A stretch of 64,000 bases of DNA from Seison nebaliae (GCA_023231475.1 JALJEE010002733.1:146798-210797); one strand, 5' to 3'. Counted from the stretch's first letter, positions 13,885 to 31,611 are shown. A program made the numbers and translations. Notes: generated by a model from the letters alone, not told the origin.

Positions 13885-16800
13885 GGAAACTTATTTTTTC
13901 ATTCTTTTTCAGACATTTCTAAAAATCATTTTCACTTTTGGAATCGTAATAAACATTTCTTCAAACAAGTTAAAAACTATTCTACTCGACACAGTTACAA
14001 TTTATCGTCTCCACATGTTCTTTTGTGTTGAGCGTCATTCTCTTCATAAAAATTTTAATCGTACATCCAATCTAAAAATTATGACCTAATATGTTTATAC
14101 TATAATTTGAAATTTCAATTCGGTCCCTCTTTTTTAATTAATAATTTATGCATTAACTCTGCAAGCCAATCGAAGTTTCTAACAAATTAACTTCTTATAG
14201 ACTACTAATTTAGGATAAATTATTTATGAAATCCGAATAATATAAGTCATATCAATTCCATATCTTAATAAAATTAGTTTCTTACTCACACTAATCAATG
14301 TAGTGAATATCCTAATTTCTTCCATCCTTTAATTCTTCCATTTTCAAATCGGAAAGAAAAAAGGAAAAAAAATTTGATTAAAAAAAATTAAAATATTAAT
14401 TGTGCAAACTTTAACTTGTCTTATAGTCAAAGAATAGATGAGTTTGTCATTTTTCGTTAAGAAAGAGAAAAGTGAAAACCGGGAGAACCTTCAACCATAT
14501 CACCAGAATAAGTATTGATTTTGTAGGAAATGACTGAGGTTATGGGAAAGAAACAATTACTCGTTTTATGTTTGAAAGTTTGTACAGGTTGAAGAGTAAC
14601 AGTCGAATAAAACGAGTGAAAGTTCTCATTAATTTTCAATTAAGATTTTTCCTTGTAATTTTTCCTCATTTATCATGACTCGTTTTCGCCTCTTCATTAA
14701 CACACCAGAAAACGTCATCATCATGCTTGAAGTCATTTTTTCGAATTTTTATTCTGGCAATTTGTTTCTTTAATATGTAATCCTTCTTATTCGAGAGTTT
14801 TACAACAGATACTCATAGGAACTACGAGGATTTCTTTAACCCTTCCAAAAAATATGGATCATTATCAACTATGGATCCCACTCAACACTTGGTCTATTTT
14901 CAGGTCGTAGTTTTAAGTTTTCCGAGAGTTTTTTTTTTAGTTTTTCAATTATTTAATTTTTTTAAATTTTAATTCGAAATTTCTCTTATGACTTTTAAAT
15001 TTTTAAGAGCATTGAACTGGAATTGACATGATAAAGATCTGCTGGTACATATCAGGTATTCGATAATTCGATTTTTAGGGTTTATAATTTTTTCTAAATT
15101 GAATTATCGTACAAGTAGAAAATCATCGAACAATTATTTATCTGGTAATAGAGTAGACGTTATAATAAAAAATTAAGAAGAAACAATTGATTGGAGGATG
15201 ATAATGTGAAGAATGCCTGATAATATTAAACGAAATCACTCATCAATATTGGTAATGATTAACTAATACAAGGTTATTCTAGTGCTACTTCAATATTACC
15301 AGAATGAGAATAAGGATTAATTGCTGCTTGTAACTGTATTGAAAATTGGAGAATGTTTATAGGAGTAACTTGTTTATTATTCATTCAATTTAATAAATTG
15401 ATGAGGGGGAATTATTGCCCGTTTTTAGCCAAAAGTATCTTTGATGAATTCTTCTGTTAATTTTATCGAGAATTTCTTATGTCCAAACGTTTTCGTTCCA
15501 TCTTAATCATTCTCCATGAAAACAGTAAAAGATTAAAATGAATTTTTGATGTGAAGAGAATGAACATGATTTGATTTTAGGAAATTCCACTAATCAATTC
15601 GATTATATTTTTTATATTAAATTAATTGGTAAACTGATAATTTCCGGATGACATGAGTTTCCATTAGTCACAGGAACGATGAATGTTAAAGAGATAAAAA
15701 GATAAACAAGAAATTTAATGAATACTCTTCCATTAAATCATGCTCAAAATGTCAATGAAATTTCCGTAATATGATCCTCCTCACCACAACAATAATAGAA
15801 AGAAGGAGAATGATATGAATGTATGAGTGATTGTGAGAAACTTCATAAATATGAGACTATTTGCACTGATATCATATTAGACAATTTGTTGTTTTTTTAC
15901 GGAATATTCATGTTCCTTCCAAAATATTCTTTTATTGACATAATACTTTCTTAGTGATTGAGATCGATTATCAGTTTCGATTCGAATCCATCTTTCTTTA
16001 TTTGACGCACTTTCTCTCACTCTTCTCCTACTTTCTTACTTTCGCATTCGTTTTTCAAATCGATCTTTTATCATTTCTTTATAAAACAATCGAGGTAGAG
16101 TAGAACTCATCTAAAATAAATATTATTATTATTAAATGAATATATATTTATATTTATTCTATGAATGCACAAAAGTTCAATAACTGCCACAATGAATTCT
16201 CCAATCGCTAATCATTTATAGTGATTTGGGGTTAGAAATTAACATGATCTAACATAAGTGAAAGAATGAAGAGAATTAATATGAAGAGATCATATCTCTT
16301 TTAAAAGTTCTTTGCGAAACAATTTACCAGATGAATATATCAAATATTCATGAAAGAATCGTTAATGGCTTAACCAGCACAAATTGATTTTCTCCCAATT
16401 TTCATTATTCTTTTATCAGAACTTCCATTTTTTTTCTTTCTTATCGATGAATTGATATTATGATGGTGCTAATATATGAATCATAATAAATAATTATTAT
16501 TCAGAGGAGTAGATCATCAAACGGAATGTTGTCCATTTCTCTCTTTTGACACAGAGTTTCTACATATTCGATTAACCAACAAAATTTTCGTAATTTATTT
16601 CCGTCCATTCCTCCTCTTGTTGATTCGGCTAATCAACCATTTCTTCCAACACAATGAACTTCTTCTTCTTCATCACCATCATCAACATCATCTTCTTCTT
16701 CTTCAACTTAACAATTCCTCACAAACCAATTTAGATGGCAATATATATTTCTCTCCTTTGATACGTATATGACAATGTTCCATTTTGCTTTTAGTGTTTA

Positions 16801-17440
16801 AGAAACCGCAAAATTTAATATGATCATATTATTCGTTATAGAAACAAATGGCGTCTTGTGAACCGTGCTTCCTACTATCACTTTAACAATTTGCCATAAC
16901 CAATTAATCCAAATCTTGTCAAAAGCTGATTTGTCAAACAATATTGATTTATTCCATTATCGTTCATGTTTATTCATTCGATCATTATATTCCCATACTA
17001 TCGCTTTCGAAGTCAATCTTTCTGATACGGTAGCTGGCTAAATGTTAGACAGGTTCATTCTCCTCCATCACATTCATTATGTGTGTGAGAAATGTCAAAT
17101 ATATGACAATTCTATTCATGTTTTAGAAAAAGGTTTGGGTAATAATAAGTTAACAGAAATTGGGAATACGAATGTCCAATCTAACTTTCGACAAGGTTGA
17201 ATTTCTACGAAACATACACTACATATCAGCAGTAGTAAGAGTAGTAAGAAGAAGTTATGTTGGATAACCAAAATATTCGTATAGGACATCAATGTTCATT
17301 AACTTCTCCTACATGGGAGGAAAGGTATTAGGAAAACGGGAAAATTATAAGAAATTTATTCACCATTTATTCTCCTTTCTTAATAATGCTCATTACGAAA
17401 ATATTAAAATTTCATTAATACCATTTGCCACTGAGACATC

Positions 17441-17451
17441 ACTACTACTAC

Positions 17452-17487
<36 letters not shown>

Positions 17488-17488
17488 G
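17441..17488. repeat. (CTA)n microsatellite
   Basis: Runs of ACT/CTA triplets with one interruption near 17451. It explains a chance threonine run in a short frame here. Confidence 0.9.
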
Positions 17489-20400
17489 TATTACTAATCA
17501 ATGTATTTATGAAGAATAGAAGATGTGAAGTTGCAAATTCTCATGTAACAATCAAAATTTTTATCTCCTGAAAATGAATGTTCCGATATTCGTCTTCAAC
17601 AAACTTCCTCGATTTGAGGAATCACTCGCTCCAATACAAGTTATCTTTTGTGTGTCAATCTTCTAATCCGTCTAATAAATTTCTTCGATAATTTTTTGAC
17701 GATCTAATTTACCACGACATGTTCAACTCGAATATGATGCATGCATGATATCGAGCAGGAGAAAAAGTGTTTCCATAACATTCGATAAGATCATGTGATT
17801 ACAGGCGAATATTTATAAGTTTTTCCATTCACGCCAAATCAACATGAAGTTAGACGGTTAAAATGGGAGAATCTATTGCCAAGAGATAATCATTTCCCTA
17901 GTGCATCCCTTATACATTGTCGACAATTGACTCAGTCACGTTGGCAATCACCAGTCAGATTTACTTTTCGATGTTTAAAAATTATAAGATATGAAATTAT
18001 TTATTCATTCTCTACCATCAGACATAATTAATCTTCTGACATCGAAGAGAAGAGGAATGATAATTATAAATTTGAAACGAAATCTTGTTCACGAAATTAA
18101 AAACCTATAATCTTTATTAATTTCTCTCCGGAAATTTCTATTACCTACCGATCATATTTAGTAAATGAAATTTCAAATTTTTTCAATTTATCTTTCCATA
18201 CAACTATTATATTATTGTCCAGTAACATAACAGGTTATTTACTAATCATTATTAATGTAGTTTTCTTTTTCTTTTTGAGACTAACACTTTTGGCTCAACT
18301 TCAACTTTTATTTAACTGACTCAAACTAATGACAAATATCTTCCACTTGGAATCATACCCCGATTAAAATGTTTTTCGATGATGTTATTCATTTGATTAG
18401 CTTTCACATGAAGACCAAGGAAAGAGTTTCTGAAATTTTTTATTGAAAACATTTTATGATTCGTTATATTAGTAATGTGTTTGTAAATAAATTGAATATT
18501 GATTATGAAAACTGTTTGGGGATTTGATAGAGGTCATATCTGATAAACCGGTTAGAAGAAAAAGAATGGAAATTCAAATGAAAGGTTTGCCATGTCGATC
18601 GTTGTCAGATAAATGACAGTGAGAGAATTTAACAGTAATTAAACAGATGAAGCAGTAGGAATAATAATCTTTCTTCTTCTTTCCTGATTATTATCTAGGA
18701 TTGTTTAATGAAGAATATGGTGAAAAAAAGATAGAAGGAAGAAAAGGAAATTAATAATCGGCATTACCCTTACAAGCTACGGTAGCGATGATGTAAAATA
18801 ATGTTAAATATACATCAGTTCTTCATTTCATTCACGATACGATAGCATGGTATCATTTGCATTTTTTACCTTTCTTCTGCGATTAATCATTCCAATTTTT
18901 GAATGCATAAATGACATGGATCCATATGCTGACAATGGAGATTTTCATTACTGTCTTTCACAATGTTATCAAGAAAGAAGAGAATTGAATAAGTTTTCTC
19001 AATAATAAAATAATTCTCACCATTTATTAGTGTGACGTTATAAATGGTGAATAGATGAGTATGCTCAACTTATTACTATCAGTATTATTCCATCACCCTA
19101 ATAAGGTTCACCATTCGCACAATTCGATAAACTTTCACTTTCTCTATCAGCGAGGTATTGATGGAGCATGATTAATCCTCTGATTTTCTTTTTCAACTTT
19201 CTCCTTCATCTTTTCCATCTACACTTGCTGCTCATCCATCGGGAGTACTTTCCATCTTCTCCCAAGATAAATGAAAGGAAACTTCTTTATAATTTCTTCT
19301 AATCTAATTTGCGATTGATCATATCTACAACCACTACGACACATATATAATTCATCAAACATTTCTCTGTTTCTTCTATTTCCAGGGAAAAAATTTTAAT
19401 TAAACTAAAGAAGTATTTCGCTAAGTTGGACATGACCTTAGTCGATATGAAAAAACCGAAATGGCCAACGAAAAAGTATGGAAGAGAAACTATGAGGGAA
19501 GAATGCAGGTGAAAGTAGATAAGAATGAAGGAAGATGTCAAATTGTTTCACGAATAGAATGAACGGTTCTTTGTGTCTCATAATAATTTTGTCGATTATT
19601 CTAGATTATGTCAATTGAGCATTATTTGATAGTGTCGCTGCTGTTGTTAATTGAGAAGCATCATCTTAAAAACGATTATTCCTTTCTATTCTTTTCTTAG
19701 ACAGTTACACCATAACCATATCTGTTTGGTGATTCCCTAGAAGTCAGATGATGTTTCAGTTACGAATCACTACCATGCTTGTTGTTTGTTCCGTCATAAT
19801 TCTTACACGTTCGCTTTTTAGAACATTGCATAATGTCAGTAATATAGACAATGATAATGCAAATTTAAGGTAAAGAAAAATGATTTGAAAGGGTCTTCTA
19901 TCATTGGCCTTCTTTCTGTTCTTTTCTTGCTGTTCATGCATTATAAGAATTTTCGTCTTCTCCACTATTGATAGAAGAGGAAGATAAAGGAACATAGAAG
20001 TTTCCATATATATTTATCCATGTCAACTACCGTAGGTGAGAATGAAGTGTGATTAGATGTAGAAGAGATGGTTGATTGAATGAATGTAAAGTATGAATGG
20101 ATGAATAAATCAATGATAAATGAATACTTATAAGAAATGATGCGAATTCTATATATTACTTACCTATAATTTTTTTTATAATTTCCATTTATATCCAATC
20201 AACTAATCCCAATCTAGTAATTTCTCTCATTTCTTCACTCTGTCCCCCTTTCCCCCAATCACTACCGTCAACTCCTTCCTTCCTTTCTTACATCATCACA
20301 AAATGAGTTTTCTAACCAAACATTTTTTCACAAAAATTCTGATATTGATAATTGTCATTTGATATTTCATCTATCAACTTTTTTCTCATTCAGATCGAAT

Positions 20401-20490
20401 TCTATTAGGAATTCATGGGAATTTCAAATTTCATTCCGAATCATTCTCGTTGACATATTCATCTGAAATTCTACATTGATTATTATTTTA

Positions 20491-20538
20491 TTGTTGTTGT
20501 TGTTATTCGATAATAATAATAATAATAATAATAATGAT
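20491..20538. repeat. Compound (TTG)n and (AAT)n microsatellite
   Basis: Four to five TTG/TGT triplets at about 20491-20505 followed after a few bases by eight or nine AAT triplets to about 20536, just upstream of the glutamate receptor gene. Confidence 0.85.
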
Positions 20539-20629
20539 GATCATGATGCTCATGATGACGATTGATCAAATGAGAATTAGTTAGAAGAGAAATAAGATTG
20601 AGATTTTTTTGAGATCGTCTCGTCAAACA

Positions 20630-24907
<4,278 letters not shown>

Positions 24908-27063
24908 CAACATCAAATTTTATTTATTCTCCTTCTTTTATTTCATTCAAATCAATTTTATCTTCAGTTTTCTCTTCTTCATTAAAAAGAAAGATTCATT
25001 TCTTAAATTGTTTCACTGAATATTATCGTTCGACGCTTTATTGGAACTAACCACTTTGTGCGTTGCAGACTAGAATTCAATTCGAATTAACAAATTCTTA
25101 TATATTTAACAATCCAGTCTTTAAAACACAAAGTAGATAGTTTACCAAAAATAATCAGAAAACTTATAATATATATATATAATATATCACAACACTCGAC
25201 TACTTCCTCCTCTTCTTTTATAGGCATTGATTGGTGAATCATGTAACAATGAATTGGATGATGATAAATGCTATTGAAGATAACAATAATGATTAATTTT
25301 AAGTTAATTTCCAAAATTAATGAACAACAATCAAATTACTGAAAAACATTAATTTGTTATCTAACTTCAATAATTAAATACTTCACACAATTATACAACA
25401 ACGTCTAACTTTAACTAACTTCAGTAAGTGAAAAATAAATTCTTTTAAAAAACTATCATCCTTTCTTCTACAACTTGATAATAAGTTGGAACTATATGAA
25501 AAATTATCGTTTGTGCTACCAATGTAAGTCTATTTCATGTTTTTACAAAATGTTCGAAATAATGAACTATAAATCAGAAATCAGAACTTATTAGATTACA
25601 AAATTGTCAGATAAAAAAAGTTCAATCTTAACTACCAATTGTCCGTCTACTAAATAACCGTTCTAGTTGAAACTCCGTCTATCAGATAAATTCGTTAACC
25701 ACTACATACCCAAACTACCAATATCATCGGAACCTTCAATATTAATATCATTTATAAGAAATGGTATAGTTAAATCGACATTTACGAGTGATTAAATCTG
25801 TAGCTAAATGCCAAAAGTTAAATTTGTATTAAAGTTTTCTTTTCAATTTGACAGATATGTGCTTGAAATCATGGCTAGAATGTGATATAACCAAATCAAA
25901 TGTCATTTTCTATGAAATTGTGTATTCAATAAGTTAGAGAGATTTAATTTAAATTCTTAGTTTATTTCGTCGGTCGATTTACGAAGGTCAAATTCGGGAA
26001 TTATTATTCCTTTACTTCCGTTAATTCTTCGTTACTTTACGTAATTTATTGAAATGATTACCAGAAGATTGTTTAATGAATATACTGACACTGATCAACA
26101 ACTACCTTCATGTTAGATTGTTTCTTTCTTCCTTGTCTTGTCGCTTTTTATAAATTGCCAAATATTTCGATTGATCGCTAAAGTTCTTTCTATTTTAATA
26201 TTGAAGATAAAATGTTTTCTTCTCTTTTCATGTCATCAGTCATAACTCTTAAGAAAGAAGAAATTAATCAATATTTTATCATCAATAATGAGAATTGTAA
26301 AGATTGAATGACGTAATTTCCAAATAAGAAGAACAATAAGAAAAAAAGAAGTTCGATTTAAAAAAAATGAAACTTCATAAATTTATGTGCTTGACTCACG
26401 TATTCCATTACCGTCAATAACATATACTATCACTGATATACTTAAAAGCATCGTATCATATAGAAAATTTAAATAATAATGAAATTAATTAACATCGTTT
26501 TCGTTTCTTTTGTATGCGTGTATATGTGTGTGTGTGTGTGTGTGCGTTCGTAAGTATCGTGAATGAGTCATTGTCAGTTAGATAGAACAACTTTAACTAC
26601 AACCTGAATTCAGAAAGATGGACGATGTATTGGTAAAACAATATAAAATAAAAGAAAATCTTTTAAATTTGAAGGAAACATATCAGCAACCAGATAAAGG
26701 TTGAACTCTTATCTAACGTTCAATATATCTTAATCAGTTCTCATTTACACAAATGTGTATTTAATGTATTCAATTTTTTTCATTCTTTTTTAATTCTATT
26801 AAATTTATTTGAAATTATTTTAACTTATCCATAAATAATTTGATAAATTGAAAGGAATTCATTTCCATTTTTTCAGTTTAATCAAATTTTTTTCTAAATT
26901 TTTCTTTAAACAAATGAGCGTAACGGGACTTAGCACGACGGATAACCGAAATGGTTGCCTTATAATTAATTTTATATTAATTCCATTTCATTTTCTTAAC
27001 CTGTCACGATTCCATTGAAAAGATACGATAAAAAATCATATTTCATTTTTTTCACCAGATTCG
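24908..27063. other. Intergenic spacer with a (TG)n microsatellite at 26525-26544
   Basis: AT-rich spacer between two plus-strand genes. The only feature I can support is the TG dinucleotide run. No reading frame has protein-like content. The promoter of the phospholipid phosphatase gene should lie near the right end, but no clear core element is visible. Confidence 0.6.
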
Positions 27064-28504
27064 ATGGAAGTCGGTAAATCGAAATGCAACCGCCATTTCC
27101 AATTCCTTATGGAATTCATTACAGTATTGATTGGTTAATTTGTTTTATTTATAAAAAAGAATTAATGAGTTAGCTCTACCTTAGCTATGAGTATCTTACT
27201 CGTTCTCATGTTGGCCTTAAATCCGTCTAAGCGAGGTTTCTTTTGTAATGATCTCACAATACGCTACCCTTATCAAAGTGACACAGTCACAGTTGCTATT
27301 CTTGTTGCAGCAATTCTGTGTTTAGCATTTCTAACAGTTTCTTTTTTTTCCACTTTCTTCTTCACTTGTTGAATTCTCACAGTTTCTCATCTTGAATCTA
27401 ACTCATTCGAATAGTAGACATGAAATGAAGAGTCGCGTGATCCAATGTGTTCTCAACTTATCCATCGATTGCCTTATATTTGGATTTGGAATGTTTCTCA
27501 CAATGGCTGTAGCTGAAATTGGTAAAGTTACTGTAGGTCGTTTACGTCCCCATTTTATCGATGTATGCAAACCAGATGTCGTATGTCCAAAGTTATTTCA
27601 ATTTTTTTCAAAATTTACTTTCCTTCATTCAAATTTATCTCGTTAAAAAAAAACGAATCGTTGTAAAATTTACAACGAACTAATAACACAATTTAATAAA
27701 ATTTTTGTTTATACTCAATTTTCAGTTCAGACCCGTATAAATATATTGAAGATTACAAATGTCAAGGAACAGATGCGAAAGCGATAAGAAATGGAAGACT
27801 ATCATTTCCATCTGGTCATTCGGCATCCGTCTATTATGGAATGGTGACATTAATAGTTAATTTCTTAAAATAAATTTCATTTTATAAGAATTTTCCAGAT
27901 TTATTTAGAATTCCGTTGGAATCTTTCATTGAGATTTCTACGTCTTTTCTCCCAAGCCGCATTATTTGCTTTTGCCTTTTATGTTGGATGTTCTCGTATA
28001 GCTGATCATCGACATCATCCAACTGATGTGATTGCCGGAGCCGCACTTGGATCAATCGTAGCGATTTATATAGTTGGAATTTTTTCAAAATTTCTTTTAT
28101 AGTTTGAAATTAATTCACAGAGTATTTGTCTTCATTATCGTCATTATTATCCTGATCCGAGATATGTTTGGAAAGTTCCTGGCAGACAATTTTTCGATTT
28201 TGAATTAGAGAAAGACATATATGTGACACGAGATGATTTACTCCATCGAAAACCAGCGCCATATACTGCGAGAACTTATCATCGACCAAATGATAGTGTG
28301 AGGAACGTTGAACTTACTGATATGAATCGAATGTCAGGTGAGACTGTTGGTACAACCAATTTCCACAAAAATAACAACAATACTGAAATCAAATTTAGCG
28401 AAGTGAATTTCAATGCGAATTTGCCAAGTAACCAAAATTATTTACAACCACAACTCAAGAACATTCACATCGAATCACCTCCGAATTACATAAATTCAAA
28501 CTAA
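27064..28504 (+). CDS. PLPP: Phospholipid phosphatase (lipid phosphate phosphatase, Wunen/PLPP family)
   Basis: Six-helix membrane ecto-enzyme that removes phosphate from phosphatidate, lysophosphatidate, sphingosine-1-phosphate and related lipids. Six exons: 27064-27133, 27185-27336, 27383-27591, 27726-27855, 27899-28072, 28121-28504, giving 372 residues. All three catalytic motifs of the PAP2 superfamily are present: KVTVGRLRP (K122 to P130), PSGH (172-175, with the acid-base histidine) and SRIADHRHHPTD (about 222-233, with the nucleophile histidine). Extracellular cysteines of the VCKPDVVCP stretch match the family. The C-terminal 120 residues are a hydrophilic cytoplasmic tail rich in Asn, longer than in vertebrate PLPP1-3. 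Together with the MFSD2 symporter this is a second bioactive lysolipid handler in the window, though the two genes are 20 kb apart. The first methionine at 27064 is in good position before helix 1. Confidence 0.95.
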
Positions 28505-28756
28505 TGCATATGGATTATGATCGTCATTCTTTTTCAAATAATACAAAACATATGAAAAATATTTTACACAAAATAATAATACAAAGTTTCTTGTAAACTT
28601 TCCAGTATTATTTATTATAATAAATTTCTAGAAATTTATAATTTAATTAGTTCATTTTTTTCTTTGAAGAGAAAATTATGGAATCAAATGAATTGGTTCC
28701 GAATTAATTCAACATTTTTTCTAGTTTCATTTAATCTACGCTTATTTCCCTCTCCT

Positions 28757-29228
28757 TTAAACTCTCGATTTATCCAACGCGGTATTCAATCCTTGATTAC
28801 GAGGCATACCACAGATACCCAAATGCTGAAAATTCGTACGATTTATAGAAAAAAAATAAAATGGTTTAATTTAAATTGAAATAAAACTTCAGTAAATTTA
28901 CTCGATTTCGAATGATAAATATTTGGCATCGTATGAACATTCGGTTTGTTTCGACCATAATCTGAATTCGTTGTTCTATATAACACGTGTTCTTTATTAA
29001 CTTTATAATTCGTTAAATCTAAAAATAGTTTTATAAAAGTTTTCTTTATAAAATTATTCGCTAACGAGGATATTCGAATCGATCAGGTAAGCAGCCGCTT
29101 TTATAGTATTCTGATGTTTTGGCCTTCTCTGGTATGTTAACTCCGTCCAAACATTTAATTCTTTCGAAATATTCTTTATTCTTTTCGTACTCCTCACATT
29201 GTGGCTCTTTGGTCCTATCTTCCATCAT
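28757..29228 (-). CDS. PIERCE1: PIERCE1-like ciliary microtubule inner protein
   Basis: Small protein that in vertebrates lies inside the outer doublet microtubules of motile cilia and sperm tails, near the outer dynein arm docking site. The exons are too short to show as one reading frame: 29228-29066, 29018-28888 and 28825-28757 join in frame to 120 residues. Sequence that identifies the family: KTSEYYKSGCLPDRFEYP, LYRTTNSDYGRNKPNVHTMP, SKFTEHLGICGMPRNQGLNT and a final DKSRV, matching the order and spacing of human C9orf116. Introns are 47 and 62 bases and both start GTT. An in-frame stop 12 bases upstream fixes the start at one of two adjacent ATG codons. The gene converges with PLPP, leaving about 250 bases. 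Its presence implies the animal builds motile axonemes. Confidence 0.9.
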
Positions 29229-29728
29229 TTGGCCGACGTGTTATTGATATGAAAAAAAGAAAAAAATGACTTGTTTACTTAATTGTTAAGGTAACAAATA
29301 TCGAATATTAATGTTGTGTTGGATTCTAGTTGGAAACAAAAAAAAATTTCCGTCTTTATTTTACTGGGACAATTTTTATTCACTTTTTAAATTCAAATTT
29401 TAAGCTTCTTCTTATTCAGAATTAAAATGGATTAATAGATAAATAAAATCATTAAGTTTATTAAATATAACGAAATATCTAGAATAACAACAGCATTCCA
29501 TGTGAACAAATTGGGACTGGTCGGATATATTGATGATATATATTATCAGTTTCTAGAATCTAGATAAAACTTCTTTATAATAGACTAAAATATATTTCCT
29601 CGTAATTTTACAAAATTCTAATTACTGGAAAAAAATTTCATTGGTAAATTTATGCGAAATTTATTATATAATCTTATTCAATATGGATTATTGAACATCA
29701 CATGATATATTACTTACATAGGAAGACA

Positions 29729-30455
29729 GACAATTCGGACACCGACAATTCTTTGACCACCATGTTTTTAGGGGAGACTAGACAATTCGGAAACTGTTTT
29801 TAGGAAGTGTTCAAAAATATTCAAGAGTTATCTTATACGTTGATTATAATAAATCACGCATAGATTAAAGTAATTAACATTATATAAATATTGGATTTCC
29901 AGTATAACCAAAACAAAATTTGGTTTTTCGATTTGAAATAATAAGAAATTTGTACAAAAACTTTATTAACATGATGATGGAATTTAGCCATGTGGAAGAA
30001 TTATAGTTTCAGGATTTCGCACATTTGGAAGAATGAAACAGAAGTAACATGGGTATGTATGGAAAATCAAAAACATTGTAAGTGTAAAATCATAACAAAT
30101 GGTAAAGTTTTTGTGAAGGAAGATGGCGAATACAATCATCTGCCAAATTATGAAGAAGAAGAGTTAAGAAACTGAAGTTTGAACAACATAAAGAAATTGA
30201 GAAATTATTTGATAATATATTTATATCTTGGTTTGCAACAACTGTTCATTTTTCCTAGAAAGCATTTTTCGTTTCTTATTGTATTTACTTTTCTTCCGTA
30301 CATTTCTTTTTTACGTTCTTTTGCCAATGAAATAATCTAATAATTCTTTAGTAACAATATTTGTCAATATTATTTTTAGCAAGGTAATTTACTATCTATT
30401 CGTTACAATATTCAAAATTGTTTCCAGTCTCCGAATTGTCGGTGTCCGAATTGTC
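29729..30455. mobile_element. Short Mutator-like DNA element with exact 23-bp terminal inverted repeats
   Basis: The 23 bases at 29729-29751 (starting GACAATTCGGACACCGACAA) are exactly the reverse complement of 30433-30455. Both ends carry further diverged units of the same roughly 15-base motif: CTAGACAATTCGGAAACTG at about 29783 on the left, and TCTCGGAATTGTCGG and CTCCGAATTGTACG up to about 30490 on the right. The arms are therefore short tandem arrays, so the true outer border is uncertain. Inside lies a FLYWCH zinc-finger frame, the DNA-binding module typical of MULE transposases, but no transposase catalytic region. At about 730 bases it is an internally deleted, non-autonomous element. 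I cannot see a convincing target-site duplication. Confidence 0.75.
29990..30175 (+). CDS. FLYWCH zinc-finger fragment inside the MULE
   Basis: A 61-residue frame containing the FLYWCH pattern: an aromatic start (NYSFRISHIW), then TWVC, CKCK and a final EYNHLP, giving the Cys-Cys-His-His zinc ligands in the usual order. FLYWCH domains occur in Mutator-like transposases and in host factors derived from them. Here the frame stops a few residues after the finger, and the following sequence holds no recognisable DDE transposase. It is either a relic or a tiny peptide made by the element. The stop codon directly upstream supports the ATG at 29990. Expression is unknown. Confidence 0.7.
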   Translation: MWKNYSFRISHIWKNETEVTWVCMENQKHCKCKIITNGKVFVKEDGEYNHLPNYEEEELRN

Positions 30456-30962
30456 TAATCTCGGAATTGTCGGTCTCCGAATTGTACGTCGTTCACTTAC
30501 ATGTTGTTAGTTCTTTGCTATCAACTAGATATTTGTCCAACTAAATATATTTAAAAATTTTTAAATTTTTTGCGAAATTAGTGCATTTAAATTGCACATT
30601 TTATTATTATTATTGCACACTTCTTTATTAAACCTCGAACAGAAAAAGTCAGAGTATTATGATGATCTTAATTTATAAAAGAAAACTTTATATTTGGATA
30701 GTTCAATTTCTTTTTGTTCTTCTGTCTTATTAATACGAACGAAACATATTTGTGATTTTTATATATAAGACCAGGAAATAGTCAACTCATCAAAGTTAGA
30801 ACAATATATAATAAATAACTTCCATAGAATAGAAAATTAATATAATATATATATAGAGAATTCATTTATAAATGAATTAACTTAATACAGAATATTAAAT
30901 GATTATTGTACTTTGAACTGTGGAGAAGTATATGTTAGAAGTTTGTTTAATTTTCATTTCAA

Positions 30963-31549
30963 ATGGATCCGAGTAAATACGAATTACCAAGATGTGGTTC
31001 GGATATCGATTATACAAAGGTTAGATTGACTAATTATAGAACATTGAAGTAAATCAAAACTTACAGATCGGATCAATTCGACAAAGACGATTGAATTGTT
31101 ATATAAACAGTTACAACTTAACAACGTTGTCATTACTTAATCGATTTGAATTGGAGAGTCAGAAGCGTTTAAGGTTAAATGAACGACAATTAGATGGGAT
31201 CGAACGTCAATTAATCCTTTTAAATGATGCACTTGATTCCGTCTTAACGAAAGAACAATTGGCTCAGATTGGAACTTCTTCACTCGAAAAATCCTCAGAA
31301 GATAAATCACAAAATTCAGAAACGGTGGAAAAGGAAGAAATTAAGCCTGAAGAACAAGTTGAAGAAGTTGCAGATGAAAACGAAGAAGTTGAAGAACCAA
31401 TTGAAGAGATGTCATCGAACGTTAAATTTGAACAATACTTGAAATTAGTTAAGATCGGCGTTCCACCAAACGCACTTTTCAACAAGATGCGACTAGAAGG
31501 ATTTACTGAAGAGGAAATAGTTGAGTTTACTGATATTTGTGGAAAATAA
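30963..31549 (+). CDS. WASHC3: WASH complex subunit 3 (CCDC53)
   Basis: Subunit of the pentameric WASH complex, which activates Arp2/3 actin branching on endosomes for retromer-dependent sorting. Two exons, 30963-31019 and 31067-31549, give 179 residues (human 194). The N-terminus GSDIDYTKIGSIRQRR matches the conserved start of CCDC53, followed by a helix with NRFELESQKRL and a coiled coil (RQLDGIERQLILLNDALDSV). A strongly acidic Glu-rich linker follows (about residues 95-135), then the conserved C-terminal block YLKLVKIGVPPNALFNKM, typical of the family, with EGF near the end. The 46-base intron begins GTTAGA. A poly(A) signal lies 24 bases after the stop, and the gene converges with the GM2-activator-like gene only 62 bases away, so the two 3' untranslated regions probably overlap. 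Confidence 0.9.
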
Positions 31550-31573
31550 AATTCTTCATTCAAAAAATCGTTC

Positions 31574-31579
31574 AATAAA
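31574..31579 (+). terminator. Polyadenylation signal AATAAA of WASHC3
   Basis: Canonical hexamer 24 bases after the WASHC3 stop and about 30 bases before the stop codon of the convergent gene on the other strand. Confidence 0.65.
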
Positions 31580-31611
31580 TTTCTTTCCATTAGTAAAATT
31601 TCTCTGAACGT

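Larger units (their letters stand above)
13885..20629. other. Large intergenic spacer
   Basis: About 6.7 kb of AT-rich DNA between the POLA1 stop and the glutamate receptor start. It contains microsatellites at 17441-17488 and 20491-20538. Reading frames here are short and their translations look random. I found no exon chain with the intron style of the neighbours, and no tRNA. Given the gene density elsewhere, this is the best place in the window for distal regulatory elements of the receptor gene, but nothing specific can be supported. Confidence 0.55.
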
